In this document: one piece after another, positions 28,109-38,900 of the stretch
Layout of the letters: each line of letters starts with the position of its first letter
Numbering within the stretch: the stretch's first letter is position 1
NCBI RefSeq assembly: GCF_002072175.1
Contig: NZ_MVIV01000003.1
Location: 62,001-126,000 of the forward strand
DNA length: 64,000 bases
Direction of reading: 5' to 3'
Origin: Actinomyces gaoshouyii
GTDB lineage: Bacteria; Actinomycetota; Actinomycetes; Actinomycetales; Actinomycetaceae
Translations under genes and position numbers: made by a program
Notes under the pieces: model-generated
What the model was told of the DNA's origin: nothing
Database searches by the model: none
The model's input: the letters and a program-made list of their open reading frames with translations, nothing else

Positions 28109-28957
28109 ATGGCGGCGGCGCATCACCCAGCCCGGGACGAGGCGATGAGTGCCTCTGCGGGCCGCGGCCGGCGCCGGGGACCGGAGGCCTCGCGCATGCA
28201 GGGGCACTGGCTGCTCGCCAAGCTCGGCAAGCGGGTGCTGCGCCCCGGCGGCATCGAGCTCACCCGCCGTCTCCTCGAGGCGGTCGACATCCGCCCGGGG
28301 CAGCGCATCGTCGAGCTGGGGCCGGGCGTCGGGCGCACCGCCGAGCTCCTCCTGGGCTCCTCCCCCGCCTCCTACCGGGCCGTCGATCCCAACCCGGAAG
28401 GCCGCGAGCGGGTCGCCGCCGTCCTCGCGGGGCACCCGCGGGCCGAGTACGTCATCGCCGATGCCGCCGACACGGGGCTGCCCACGGGCGAGGCCGATCT
28501 CGTCGTCGGCGAGGCGATGCTGACCATGCAGTCGCAGGAGGGCAAGAGGGCGATCATCGCCGAGGCCGCCAGGCTCCTGGCCCCCGGGGGCCGGTACGCG
28601 ATCCACGAGCTCGCCCTGCGCGCCGATCGCGGAGAGGAGGAGAGGGAGGCCGCGCGCAAGCGCCTGTCCCGGATCATCAGGGTCGGGGCCAGGCCCCTGC
28701 CCGAGGAGGAGTGGCGCGCCCTCCTGACGGGGGCGGGACTGGAGGTCGTGTGGACCGGGACGGCCCCGATGCGCCTGCTCGAGCCCCGCCGCCTCATCGC
28801 CGACGAGGGGATTCTCGGGGCCCTCCGCTTCTGGCGCGCCGTGCGGCGCACGCCCGGCGCCCTGGAGCGCATCAGGGCGATGCGCGAGACCTTCCGGGCG
28901 CAGGAAGAGCTGCTGAGCGCCGTCGGTATCGTCGCTCGCAAGCCCGCTCCGGCCTGA
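28109..28957 (+). CDS. Class I SAM-dependent methyltransferase, possibly iron-regulated
   Basis: A small-molecule methyltransferase by its fold; substrate unknown. The 282-aa protein has motif I IVELGPGVGRTAELLL near residue 68, an acidic second strand in YRAVDPNPEGRERV, DLVVGEAMLTMQ at motif IV and LLAPGGRYAIHEL at the post-motif. The C-terminal 120 residues are helical and arginine-rich. A DtxR-like iron box overlaps its promoter, and a cupin gene follows 79 bases later with its own ribosome site. This pairing suggests both act under iron limitation or in metal/haem handling, which is inference. Confidence 0.8.
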   Translation: MAAAHHPARDEAMSASAGRGRRRGPEASRMQGHWLLAKLGKRVLRPGGIELTRRLLEAVDIRPGQRIVELGPGVGRTAELLLGSSPASYRAVDPNPEGRERVAAVLAGHPRAEYVIADAADTGLPTGEADLVVGEAMLTMQSQEGKRAIIAEAARLLAPGGRYAIHELALRADRGEEEREAARKRLSRIIRVGARPLPEEEWRALLTGAGLEVVWTGTAPMRLLEPRRLIADEGILGALRFWRAVRRTPGALERIRAMRETFRAQEELLSAVGIVARKPAPA

Positions 28958-29036
28958 GGGCGAGCCGAGTCAGCCACGGCGACCCGGCACGGCCCCATCC
29001 GCCCATCCGTCAGCACCCGACCGTGAAAGGAGCACC

Positions 29037-29378
29037 ATGCCCACCACACCCATCACCGAGTCCCTGTTCCGCCTGGGCCTCAATGAGGCCCTTCCCGTGA
29101 GCGAGGAGGCCACGACGTCGCGGGTCGTCGTCAACAACGACGTCCTGCGCACCGTGATCTTCACCTTCGACGCCGGCCAGCTGCTCACCGAGCACGCCTC
29201 CCCCAAGGCGGTGGTCGTCACGCTCCTGGAGGGCGAGATGGACTTCTCCATCGGCGAGCGGACCGAGCGCCTCGCCGCTGGCGACGTCGTCTACCTGGCC
29301 CCGGGCGACCGCCATGCCCTCACCGCCATCACCGCCTGCCGCATGCAGCTCGTCATGGTCGACGTCGGCGGCCAGTAA
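29037..29378 (+). CDS. Small cupin-domain protein
   Basis: A 113-aa single-domain beta-barrel protein. The cupin motif 1 region is TFDAGQLLTEHASPKAVVVTLLEGEMDF (one histidine, H61) and motif 2 is GDVVYLAPGDRHAL with the second metal-site histidine; the usual HxH pair is incomplete. Cupins of this size bind a metal or small ligand. AAAGGAGCACC precedes the ATG. It is second in the putative iron-box operon and is followed by a hairpin at 29396. Confidence 0.8.
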   Translation: MPTTPITESLFRLGLNEALPVSEEATTSRVVVNNDVLRTVIFTFDAGQLLTEHASPKAVVVTLLEGEMDFSIGERTERLAAGDVVYLAPGDRHALTAITACRMQLVMVDVGGQ

Positions 29379-29395
29379 GCGAGCCCCACCCGGAA

Positions 29396-29435
29396 CGGTC
29401 CCGTGAGGGCCGCCTGGAAAGGCCTCACCGGGCCG
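29396..29435 (+). terminator. Hairpin after the cupin gene
   Basis: CGGTCCCGTGAGG at 29396-29408 and CCTCACCGGGCCG at 29423-29435, 11 of 13 pairs, just after the cupin stop. Confidence 0.6.
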
Positions 29436-29535
29436 TGCGCTGCGGCGCGGAAACGCCCCGCCCACCGCAGGCGCCCCGCCACGAGGGCGGTCCCCCGGCC
29501 AGGGACGACCGCCCGGGCGGTGCCCGAGCGCAGTC

Positions 29536-29570
29536 GTGGGGCCCGCCACCGAGACGGTGGCGGGCCCCAC
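29536..29570. terminator. Strong terminator hairpin downstream of tig
   Basis: Perfect 15-bp stem (GTGGGGCCCGCCACC and complement) with a five-base loop, 18 bases past the tig stop. It can act on both strands between converging genes. Confidence 0.85.
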
Positions 29571-29587
29571 GGGGAGGCGGACTCAGC

Positions 29588-31015
29588 TCACTTGGCGCTG
29601 TCGGCGCTCGGGGCGCTGGCGGAGGAGGCCGAGGACGGGCTGGACGGCGAGGAGGAGGCCGAGCCGTTCTTCTCGTCGGTGTCGGCCGGGGTGGAGACGC
29701 GCTCGACCTCGTCGACGATGGCGGCGGCGTCGGCCTCATCGGAGCCGATGAACTCGCTGAGGTCGAGTTCCTTGCCCGCCGAATCCTTGACGGTCACCTG
29801 GCGCAGGGCCAGGGCGAGGGACTTGTTGCGGGCGAGTTCGGAGACGAAGGCCGGGATCTGGCCGGCCTGCTGAGCGCCCTGGATGAACTGGCCGGGCTCC
29901 ATGCCGTACTGCTGGGCGGTCTGGAAGAGGAAGTCCATGAGCTCGTTCTGGTCGACGCGCACGTCGAGGGTCTCGGCCAGGACGTCGAGGATGATCTGGT
30001 CACGCACGCCGCCGGTGACGTCGTCACGGATCTCGGCGGCGTGCTCCTCGTCGTCCTCCTTGCCCTCGGCGGCCAGGTGCTGGGTGATCTCGTTGTCGAT
30101 GACGGCCTGGGGGACCTCGAAGTCGATCCTGTCGCGCAGCAGGTCGAGCAGGGCGTCGCGGGCGGCGACGGCCTGCTCGGCGGTCTTGCGGTCGGTGGCC
30201 TGCTTGGCGAGGTCCTCGCGCAGCTCGGCGATGGTGTCGAACTCGGAGGCCATCTGGGCGAACTCGTCGTCCGCCTCGGGCAGCTCGCGCTGCTTGACGG
30301 CGGAGGCGGTGACGGTGACCTCGGCCTGCTCGCCGGCGTGCTCGCCACCGGCGAGCTCGGTGGTGAAGGTGGCGGACTCCTCGGCCTTGAGGCCGCGCAG
30401 GGCCGTGTCCAGGCCCTTGAGCATGTTGCCCTTGCCGATCTCGTAGGAGACCCCGGAGACCGAGTCGACCTCCTCGCCGTCGATGACGGCCGTCAGGTCG
30501 ATGGTGACGAAGTCGCCGGTCTTGGCCTTGCGGCCCACGGACTTCAGCGAGCCGAAGCGGGCGCGCAGGGAGTCGAGTTCGGCGTCGATGTCCTGCTCGC
30601 CCACCTCGACGGCGTCGACGGTCAGCTCGACGCCCTCGAGCTCGGGCAGGTCGAACTCGGGGCGCACGGTGACCTCGGCGGTGAAGACGAGCTGGCCGCC
30701 GTTCTCGCCAGTGACGTTGGGCAGCTCGGTGACCTCGACCTCGGGCTGGAGAAGCGGCACGCGGCCGGATTCCGCGATGGCGTCGCGGTAGCGGTCGGGC
30801 AGCTCGCTGTTGACGGCCTCCTGGATGACGGAGGCGCGGCCGATGCGCTGGTCGATGATGCGGGCGGGGACGTGGCCGCGGCGGAAGCCGGGGACCTGGA
30901 CCTGCGAGCCGATCTCCTTGTAGGCGGCGTCGAGGCTGGGCTTGAGCTCCTCGTAGGGGACCTCCACGGTCAGCTTGATGCGCGCGGGGTCTAGGTTCTC
31001 GACAGTGCTCTTCAC
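29588..31015 (-). CDS. tig: Trigger factor, ribosome-associated chaperone
   Basis: Folds nascent chains at the ribosome exit; has peptidyl-prolyl isomerase activity. It is 475 aa from the GTG at 31015, where the family N-terminus (KSTVENLDPARIKLTVEVP) begins. The ribosome-binding signature GFRRGHVP lies near residue 45; the FKBP-like domain (KTGDFVTIDLTAVIDGEE ... YEIGKGNMLKGLDTAL) spans about 150-240, and a helical C-terminal arm region follows. The last 40 residues are a Ser/Ala/Asp low-complexity tail, common in actinobacteria. Confidence 0.96.
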   Translation of the reverse strand: MKSTVENLDPARIKLTVEVPYEELKPSLDAAYKEIGSQVQVPGFRRGHVPARIIDQRIGRASVIQEAVNSELPDRYRDAIAESGRVPLLQPEVEVTELPNVTGENGGQLVFTAEVTVRPEFDLPELEGVELTVDAVEVGEQDIDAELDSLRARFGSLKSVGRKAKTGDFVTIDLTAVIDGEEVDSVSGVSYEIGKGNMLKGLDTALRGLKAEESATFTTELAGGEHAGEQAEVTVTASAVKQRELPEADDEFAQMASEFDTIAELREDLAKQATDRKTAEQAVAARDALLDLLRDRIDFEVPQAVIDNEITQHLAAEGKEDDEEHAAEIRDDVTGGVRDQIILDVLAETLDVRVDQNELMDFLFQTAQQYGMEPGQFIQGAQQAGQIPAFVSELARNKSLALALRQVTVKDSAGKELDLSEFIGSDEADAAAIVDEVERVSTPADTDEKNGSASSSPSSPSSASSASAPSADSAK

Positions 31016-31193
31016 GGGGGATCTACTCCGAATGCTGGGTTGCAGGTGCGCCGTCGTCCGGCGGACGCCCATGGACGGCGTCAATCCCGGTCATCCTATG
31101 GCACTCGCCGGTGAGCGGTGAAAACAGCCGGGAGCCCCCGCCTATGGCGCTGGGCACAACCGGCAGAGGGCCCGCCCGCCGACCGCGGCGGCC

Positions 31194-32639
31194 TCATTCA
31201 TGGGTGACGACGGTGGTGCCGATCTCGACGAAGTCGTAGAACCAGTGGGCCTCCTCGACGGGGGCGTTGATGCAGCCGTGGCTGGTCTGACCGGAGTTGT
31301 AGCCGAACTCGCTGACCCAGGGGGCGCCGTGGATGGCGAAGTTGCCATCCCAGTAAGCGATCCAGGGGACGCCCTTCTGGCAGTAGGGGAATCCGGGGGT
31401 GCAGCCGAGGTCCTGGGACTCGTTCTTGAGGTAGACGTGGTGGGTGCCGAGCTCGGTGGCCCACTCGCCGGACTCCTCGCCGTGGTTGATGCTCACGGGG
31501 CCGTGGACGGCGGTGGTGCCGACATAGGCGGTCATCGTGTCGTCGGTGAGGTTGACATCAACCCATTTCTCACCGTCGGCGGCCCGGTAGGCGAAGCGCT
31601 CGGGGCCCGAGGGGACGGTGCGGGTCCGAGTGGAGGGGGCGACGGGCTCGGAGGCGAGGGCACCGGAGTAGTCGGTCCCGGCGCTCAGGGCCGAGGCGAT
31701 GCCGTCGACGATCTCCTGGGCGTTGGTGGTGCGCGTGCCGGGCCGGCCGGGGCGGGCCAGGCCGAGGTCGTTACCGGCGGCGTCGACGTTGGTGATCGCA
31801 TCGACCGGCGCCCTGTCCACCTCGGCTCGGTGAGAGTCCACCCAGGCGCGGACCCTGGCGGGGTCGATCCGGGCGGTCATCCCCTCATCGGTGGCGGTGG
31901 TGGTGACCCAGGAGGCCTTCTCGGCGGTGGTCGCCGTCCAGGAGGAGCCGGCGCCGGTGAGGGTGACGCCTCCGACGATGAGCGCGTTGGCCTCGGTGAC
32001 GGCGGCCTCGGCGTGGGAGGTGGTGGTCGGGGCCTCCTGCGGGGCCGCGGCCACGGTGATGTCGCCGCCGCTCAGCGAGCGGGCAGAGGTAGTCAGGGAG
32101 GCGCGGATGGCGGCGCCGTCGACGCCGGTGCCGGAGGAGTCGGGGACGACCTCGAAGGCGGTCCCGTCGGCGCTGAGCTGGATCCGCGCGGGCACGGGGG
32201 CGGTGCCGGCGAGGGCCTGGGCGGAGGCGAGGAAGCCGGCGAAGACATCCTCGTCGAGGGCGACCGCGGGGATGACCTCGCGGGGCCCGATGATCGATCG
32301 CAGGGTGGGGCCGAAGGAGCCCGCGCCATCGACGGCGGCCCTGGCGGTGGCGTCGGCGTCGAGGACGACCCCGGCCTGGGCGAGGGTGGCCGTCTGGCTG
32401 GACTCCCCGACGCGGATGGTCACCCGGGCATCATTGAAGCGGTTGGAGATGAGGCCGACGATCTGGTCGTGGTCGAGGCCGCTGACATCGCACCCCGCGA
32501 TGGTGGTGCCGGGCAGGGCGACGTCGTCGTGGGCCTGCGCGTAGCCGCCGACCATCGCGGCCCCGCTGAGCACGAGCGCGCAGGCAGGGGCGATCTGCCA
32601 CCGCCCCGGCCTTCGTGCGTTCCCCGCGCCGTGCCGCAT
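31194..32639 (-). CDS. L,D-transpeptidase, membrane-anchored
   Basis: Cross-links peptidoglycan by 3-3 bonds or attaches proteins, outside the cell membrane. The 481-aa protein has an N-terminal hydrophobic anchor or signal (CALVLSGAAMVGGYA). Two repeats of the VanW-associated peptidoglycan-binding type (PGTTIAGCDVSGLDHDQIVGL and similar) span about 25-330, followed by a YkuD catalytic domain from about 350 to the end. The active site is HGAPWVSEFG...QTSHGCINAPVEEA with the catalytic cysteine near residue 456. The ATG at 32639 was chosen before the signal; TACTCT lies six bases upstream of a GTG-GTG-ATG run. Confidence 0.9.
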   Translation of the reverse strand: MRHGAGNARRPGRWQIAPACALVLSGAAMVGGYAQAHDDVALPGTTIAGCDVSGLDHDQIVGLISNRFNDARVTIRVGESSQTATLAQAGVVLDADATARAAVDGAGSFGPTLRSIIGPREVIPAVALDEDVFAGFLASAQALAGTAPVPARIQLSADGTAFEVVPDSSGTGVDGAAIRASLTTSARSLSGGDITVAAAPQEAPTTTSHAEAAVTEANALIVGGVTLTGAGSSWTATTAEKASWVTTTATDEGMTARIDPARVRAWVDSHRAEVDRAPVDAITNVDAAGNDLGLARPGRPGTRTTNAQEIVDGIASALSAGTDYSGALASEPVAPSTRTRTVPSGPERFAYRAADGEKWVDVNLTDDTMTAYVGTTAVHGPVSINHGEESGEWATELGTHHVYLKNESQDLGCTPGFPYCQKGVPWIAYWDGNFAIHGAPWVSEFGYNSGQTSHGCINAPVEEAHWFYDFVEIGTTVVTHE

Positions 32640-32791
32640 CACCACAGAGTAAACGCCTCGCCCGAGCGCGACATATTCGGCCTGCTCAAGCGCGACGGCC
32701 CGGAGCGGCGCCGGTGGGGAGGGGTGGGGCCCGAGCACCGGTGAAGTACAGCGCACGCCCTGGCAGGGCCCCGGAGGCGTTCTCCGCTGCC

Positions 32792-32797
32792 TAGGAT
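32792..32797 (+). promoter_or_regulatory. Putative -10 of the SNF2 gene
   Basis: TAGGAT ends seven bases before the GTG at 32805, compatible with a leaderless transcript that opens the defence island. Confidence 0.4.
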
Positions 32798-32804
32798 CAT
32801 ACCC

Positions 32805-35800
32805 GTGACCACGTCCGTCCCCGCCCCTCCTCCATCCGGTTCTCCAGGCACCGCCCCCGCCTCCCTCGACGTCTCGCCCGGCTCGGTGGTGCGCGTGCGC
32901 GATGAGGAGTGGCTGGTCACCCAGGTCTCACACAACGCCGACGGCATGCTCGTGTCCGTCCAGGGCTTGTCCGAGCTGGTGCAGGACACGACCGCCCAGT
33001 TCAGCGCCAGCCTGGACCGCATCACCCCGGTGGATCCTCGCCGTACCCGCGTAGTGGCGGACCCCTCGCCCGGCTATCGCCTGTCACGCCTGTGGCTGGA
33101 GGCGACGCTGCGCAAGACCCCGCTGCCCGCGGTCTCCACGGACCTGGCGGTGGTCGGCGGCATGCTGGCTGACCCCCTGCCCTATCAGCTCACCGCGGTT
33201 CGCCAGGCCCTGGACCCGGCGAACCTGCGCCCGCGGATCCTGCTGGCCGACGCCGTCGGGCTGGGCAAGACCCTGGAGATCGGCATGATCCTGGCCGAGC
33301 TCGTGCGCCGGGGCCGTGGCCAGCGCATCCTCATCGTCACTCCGCGCCATGTGCTGGAGCAGATGCAGCACGAGATGTGGTCGCGTTTCGCCCTGCCCTT
33401 CGTGCGCCTGGACTCGCTGGGCATCCAGCGGGTGCGGCGCTCGGTGCCGGCCACCCGCAATCCTTTCTCCGTCTACCACCGCGCGATCATCTCGATCGAC
33501 ACGCTCAAGTCCGACCGCTACCTCAGCCACCTGCGCCGCCAGCACTGGGACGCCGTCGTCATCGACGAGTCGCACAACGTGACGAACCGGGGCACGCTCA
33601 ACAACCGTCTGGCTGACGTCCTGGCCCGTCAGACCGACGCCCTCATCCTGGCCTCCGCGACCCCACACAATGGAGATCCCGCGTCCTTCGCCGAGCTCAT
33701 CCGGCTGCTGGAGCCGACGGCGGTGCGCCCGGATGGCGCCCTCGACGAGGAGGCCGTGCGCCGGCTCGTCATCCGCCGTCACCGTCATTCTCCTCAGGTG
33801 CGCGACGTCGTGGGCGGCCGGTGGAAGGAGCGGCTCACCCCGGTCAACCGGCTGGTGGAGCCGTCCCCGGCGGAGGAGGCGGTGGCCGCGGAGCTGTCCC
33901 GCTCCTGGCTGCACCGGCCCGACGGCGCCGCGGCTCCCGGACTGGTCCCTGGCACGGGCCGGGGTGGCGAAGCCCTCTTCTCGTGGACGCTGGCGAAGGC
34001 CTTCCTGTCTTCCCCGGCGGCTCTTATCCAGACGATTGATGAGCGCATGGCGCGGCGCCGGTCCCGCGCGGCGAGCGAGGAGGCGCTGGCCTCCTCGGAG
34101 CAGGCGCGGGCCCTCACCCGGTTGCGCGAGCTGGCGGTGGTCGCGAGTACGACGGACTCGGGCAAGTACCGGGCGCTGGTGGAAGAGCTGGAGCGGATCG
34201 GCATCGGGCGCCGCTCGCCGCAGCGGGTCGTCGTGTTCGCCGAGCGCATCGCCACCCTGACCTGGCTGGCGGAGCACCTGCGTGAGGACCTGGGTCTGCC
34301 GGAGGAGGCGGTGCGGGTCATGCACGGCAGCCTGTCGGACGTCGAGCAGCAGGAGATCGTCGAGGCTTTCCGCCAGTCGCATACGCCGGTGCGCGTCCTG
34401 GTGACCGGCGATGTGGCCTCGGAGGGCGTCAACCTGCACGCCCAGTGCCATGAGCTCATCCACTACGACATCCCCTGGTCACTCATCCGCATCGAGCAGC
34501 GCAATGGCCGGATCGACCGTTACGGCCAGGAGGTCTCTCCCCAGATCACGACCCTGCTGCTCAGCCCGGCGGACCCGGGCTTTTCCGGCGATGTGCGGGT
34601 GCTGACCCGCCTGATGGAGAAGGAGGACCAGGCGCACCGGGCGCTGGGCGACGCCGCCTCCCTTATGGGCTTGTACTCCGGTGAGAAGGAGGAGAAGGCG
34701 ATCCGTGAGGCGCTGGCCGCGGGCACGGATATCGACGCCGTCGTGCCGGATGTGGAGGAGGCTCTGGAGCGCGACCCGATGGCGGCCCTGTTCGCGCGTC
34801 TGACGGGGGCGGCGCCGGCTGTGGGCGGGGCACCCTCCGACGGCGAAGCTCGCTCCGACGGCGTCGTCCCCTCCACCACGGCAACCCACGGCGTCGGCGG
34901 TATTCCGCCTGCCGACGGCGAGGCCCGGCCTTCCAGCACCACCCCACCGGCCAGCACCACCCCGCTAGCCGGCCCCCTCTCCTCCCCCGCGTCGACGGCG
35001 GCGTCCGGGCAGCCTCCTGCGTCCGACCAGCACCCCTTGTACGCCTCGCAGGTGGACTACCTGCGCCAGGCCCTCACCGAGCTCTATGAGCGCCCGGAGG
35101 AGAAGGCCGACCCGGTGACAGGCGGGGGCGGGGTGTCGTGGCGTGAGCACGGCGTCGAGCACGTGGCCGAGCTCGTGCCCCCACCGGGGCTGCGCGCCCG
35201 TCTGGCGGTCCTGCCGCAGTCCTACCTGCAGGAGCGCCGGGTGCGCGAGCGCCTTCTGTTGGCGACTACGGCCCGTAAGGGCGCGCAGCTGCTGGCTCAG
35301 GCGCTGCGGGACGACTCGTCACTCCTCCTGGCCGGAGGCCCACTACCTGGGGCCCTTGCACCCGGTGCTGGAGTGGGCGGGTGACCGGGTGCTGGCGCGC
35401 CTGGGACGCTCCTCGATTTTCGCTGTCCATGGCGAGGTGGACGCTCCGACCGTCCTGCTCCTGGGGACGCTGACGAACCGGGCGGGTCGGACGGTGTCGA
35501 TGGTGAGCGCGAGCGTGGCCTTCCCCTTCCTGGACGTGGAGGTGGCCCGCGCGGATGTGGCGGTAGGACGCGCGCTCACGCCTACCGCCGTAACCACACC
35601 GCACACCTCACCGGCGGCCATGTTCACTGCGGTCGGGGTCGGGCCGGGGCAGACGAATCCGGGAGCACCCGCAGACCTGGACCTGCTGAGCGCACTTATC
35701 GCCCCGGCGGTGGATGCAGCCCACACGCAGATGAAGACAGTGGTCGATGCGGCCACGTCGGACGCCGAGGGACGGGTGAGCGCCTGGGCGGCGCGAGTGG

Positions 35801-35973
35801 ACTCGTGGGATGACGACGCCGGCCGGCTCCTACAGAACCGCCAGCTGCGGTCCCAGCGCCGCACGGTGGGCCAGGAGCGTGAGCTCATCGCGCAGCACTC
35901 GCCCGCCCATACGCTCATCCGGCCGCTGCTCGTCGTCGTGCCGCGGCAGACCACTGAGGAAGGAGGCCGCTGA
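32805..35973 (+). CDS. SNF2/RapA-like helicase (DrmD-like), interrupted by a frameshift
   Basis: An SF2 DNA translocase of the SNF2 type. After an N-terminal beta region (GSVVRVRDEEWLVTQVSHN), Walker A ADAVGLGKTLE lies near residue 147, motif II VVIDESHN near 252, motif III ASATPHNG near 288, and motif VI QRNGRIDRYGQ near 564. A Ser/Thr/Pro-rich linker (670-740) leads to a C-terminal domain. Frame 3 ends at 35384, but the natural sequence continues in frame 1 (SSWPEAHYLGPLHPVLEW ...) to a TGA at 35971-35973. The switch lies near 35319 and fits one extra C in a TCC/CTC tract. The full product would be about 1056 aa. Its stop overlaps the methylase ATG. The order SNF2 then methylase is that of class 1 DISARM. 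Confidence 0.85.
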
Positions 35974-38900
35974 TGGCGGTGTCGGACGCGCTCGTCGTGG
36001 GCGAGGACTGGATCAGTGAGCACTACTTCACCACCGACGCCGCCAAGGGATCCTTCCTGGCGCGGGTCCTGGAGCGCCGCAAGGAGTGGGAGGACCTGGA
36101 GAAGCCGGCCGACGGCGCGGCGCCTGTGCAGACGCCGCGCACGCGTCTGCGCTCCGCCAGGCCTCGGCTGGAGGAGCTGCTGGCGGCGCTTCCCGCGCCT
36201 GACGGCGCTGGCGCGTCCGACAGCAACGTGGCAGACGGGACGCTGGCCCTGACCGCCGCCACCCTGGAGGCGTCCGCCGAGCTGGACGCCCTGCTGCGCG
36301 AGGTCCTGGGGTTCGCCTCGGCCGAGTACCGGCTGACCGACTGCGGCCCGGTGACGCTGGTGCGCACTGTCGGCGACGAGGGCCCGGCCCCGCTGGCCCT
36401 GCTGCGGGCGCGCCCTGCGGCCGCGGTGGAGGACCTGCTGGTCAAGGACGGCCGGACTCTGGCGGGGCCGTGGGAGCCGGTGGACCTGGCCGAACCGGCC
36501 GCCGCGCCCATAGAGGGCGCTGAGCCGGTGGAGTCGGTATCCCGGGCGCTGTCCACACTCATGACGGACGAGCACGGCCCGACTTTCGCCCTCGTCCTGG
36601 CGGGGCGGTGGGCGCTTATCGCGGAGAAGGAGCGCTGGCCGGAGGGCCGGTGGCTGGCGGTGGATGTCCAGATCGTCGTCGAGCGCCATGACGTCAGGCG
36701 CGGCGGTGAGGTGGAACGGGCCCTGGCCTGCCTGGAAGCTGCCTCCCTCGTGCCCGGCCCGGAGGGTGAGACGTGGTGGACGGCGACGCTGGCGGAGTCG
36801 GCGGCGCACACGGTGGGGGTCTCGAAGGACCTGCGTGAGGGGGTGCGCTCCTCGATCGAGGTCATCGCGAACGAGGTGGTGCGCCGTCGCGCGGCGGCGG
36901 GGCTGGCCCCGCTCCCCCAGTCCCAGGCGCAGCCTCTGGCGTTGCAGTCACTGCGGTTCATCTACCGGATCATCTTCCTGCTGTACGCGGAGGCGAGCCC
37001 GGAGCTGGGTGTGCTGCCGGTGGGGGCCGCGGAGTACGACGCCGGCTACGGCCTGGAGCGTCTGCGCGAGCTGTGCCTGCGCGAGCTGCATGAGGAGTCC
37101 TCCCAGTCGGGCACGCACATCTATGAGTCCTTGAGCCTGCTGTTCGCCCTGGTGGACCAGGGGCACAACGCCCGGGCGGCGGGCGAGAGGGCCGACGAGC
37201 CAGTGGACGGCCTGGTGTTCCAGCCGATGCGCGCGGACCTCTTCCGCCCTGAGGCGACGGCGCTCATCGACGAGGTGGGCCTGGGCAACGCGGCGTTGCT
37301 GCGGGTGCTGCGCAGCCTGCTGCTGACGACGGAGGGCGGCAAGGCGGGTCGCGGCTTCATCTCCTACGTGGAACTGGGCATCAACCAGCTGGGCGCGGTC
37401 TACGAGGGCCTCATGAGCTACACGGGTTCCTTCGCTGCGGAGCGCCTGTGGGAGGTGGCCCCGGGCGGGGATGCCTCGAAGGGCTCGTGGGTGGTGGCGC
37501 GTGACGTCATGGAGGGCCTGGAGGAGCGGGACTTCGTGACGGTGACCGACGAGGCCACCGGGGAGCGCCGAAATGTGACCTATGAGGCGGGCGAGTTCGT
37601 CTTTAGGCTCTCGGGCCGGGACCGGCAGCGCTCGGCCTCCTTCTACACCCCGGAGGTGCTTACCCGCTTCACGGTGCAGCAGGCACTGGCCGAGCTGCTG
37701 GACTGCGATGGGCGCACGACGACGGCTGAGGAGGTGCTGGGCTTGACGGTGTGCGAGCCGGCGCTGGGCTCGGGGGCCTTCGCCATCGAGGCGGTGCGCC
37801 AGCTGGCGGAGCAGTACCTGTCGCGCCGGGAGCGTGAGCTGGGTGAGCGGGTTGACCCGCAGGAGCGTCCCCGCGAGCTGGCGAAGGTGAGGGCGTACCT
37901 GGCGCTGCACCAGGTGTATGGGGTGGACCTCAATGCGACGGCGGTGGAGCTGGCGGAGGTCTCCCTATGGCTGGACACGATGGTGGAGGGCCTGGCGGCG
38001 CCGTGGTTCGGTCTGCGGCTGCGCCGCGGCAACTCGCTCGTGGGCGCTAAGCGCGCCCTGTACTCGGTCTCACAGCTGAAGAAGGGGGCGTGGCTGAGGA
38101 ACGCACCGGTAGCCGAGCCGCTGAGTGCCGTTGCCGAGGCCCTGGACGACGACGGTGCCCGCCGCCTGGGTGGGGCCGTGGACGTATCGGATCGCGTCCA
38201 CCACTTTCTCCTGCCGGCCAAGGGTTGGGGCAGCGCGGTGGAGGTGCCCACGCAGGTGCGGGGCCTTGTGGACGCTGAGCGCCTGAGGGCTCTCAAGACC
38301 TGGCGCAGGGAGGTGACGAAGGCGCCGACGAAGGTGCAGGTGCGGCGGCTGACGGCGCTGGCGCGGCGCGTGGAGGTGCTGTGGGAGCTGAGCCTGCGGC
38401 GCTTGCGGGTGGCGGAGGCGGAGGCCTCCCGGCGCATCGACCTGTGGGGGCGCCAGGTGGCGCCTGACGCCGGTTCGACGGTGAGCCGTGAGGAGATCGA
38501 GGCCTACCTGGCTGATGAGGACTCGGCCTACCGGCGCCTGCGCCTGGTGATGGATGCGTGGTGCGCCCTGTGGTACTGGCCGCTGACGACGGATGTGACC
38601 CCGCCGACGCTGGAGCACTGGCTAAACGCTTTGGAGGGGATCCTCGGGACGGCACCCAAGGACGCCAAGGGCACTAACAGGACGTTGGCTGAGGCCTCGA
38701 CCTGGGCGGAGCTTCAGGACGTGGAGGCGGTAGAGCTCGGTTTCGCGGGCGCCCGCCCGGTTGCGGCTGTCGTCGCCGACCCGGAGAACCGCTGGCTGGA
38801 GGTGGTGCGGGCGGCGGCGGCCGAGCAGGGCTTCTTCCACTGGGAGCTTGACTTCGCCACTGTCTTCGCCCGTGGCGGTTTCGACCTCCAGGTGGGCAAC

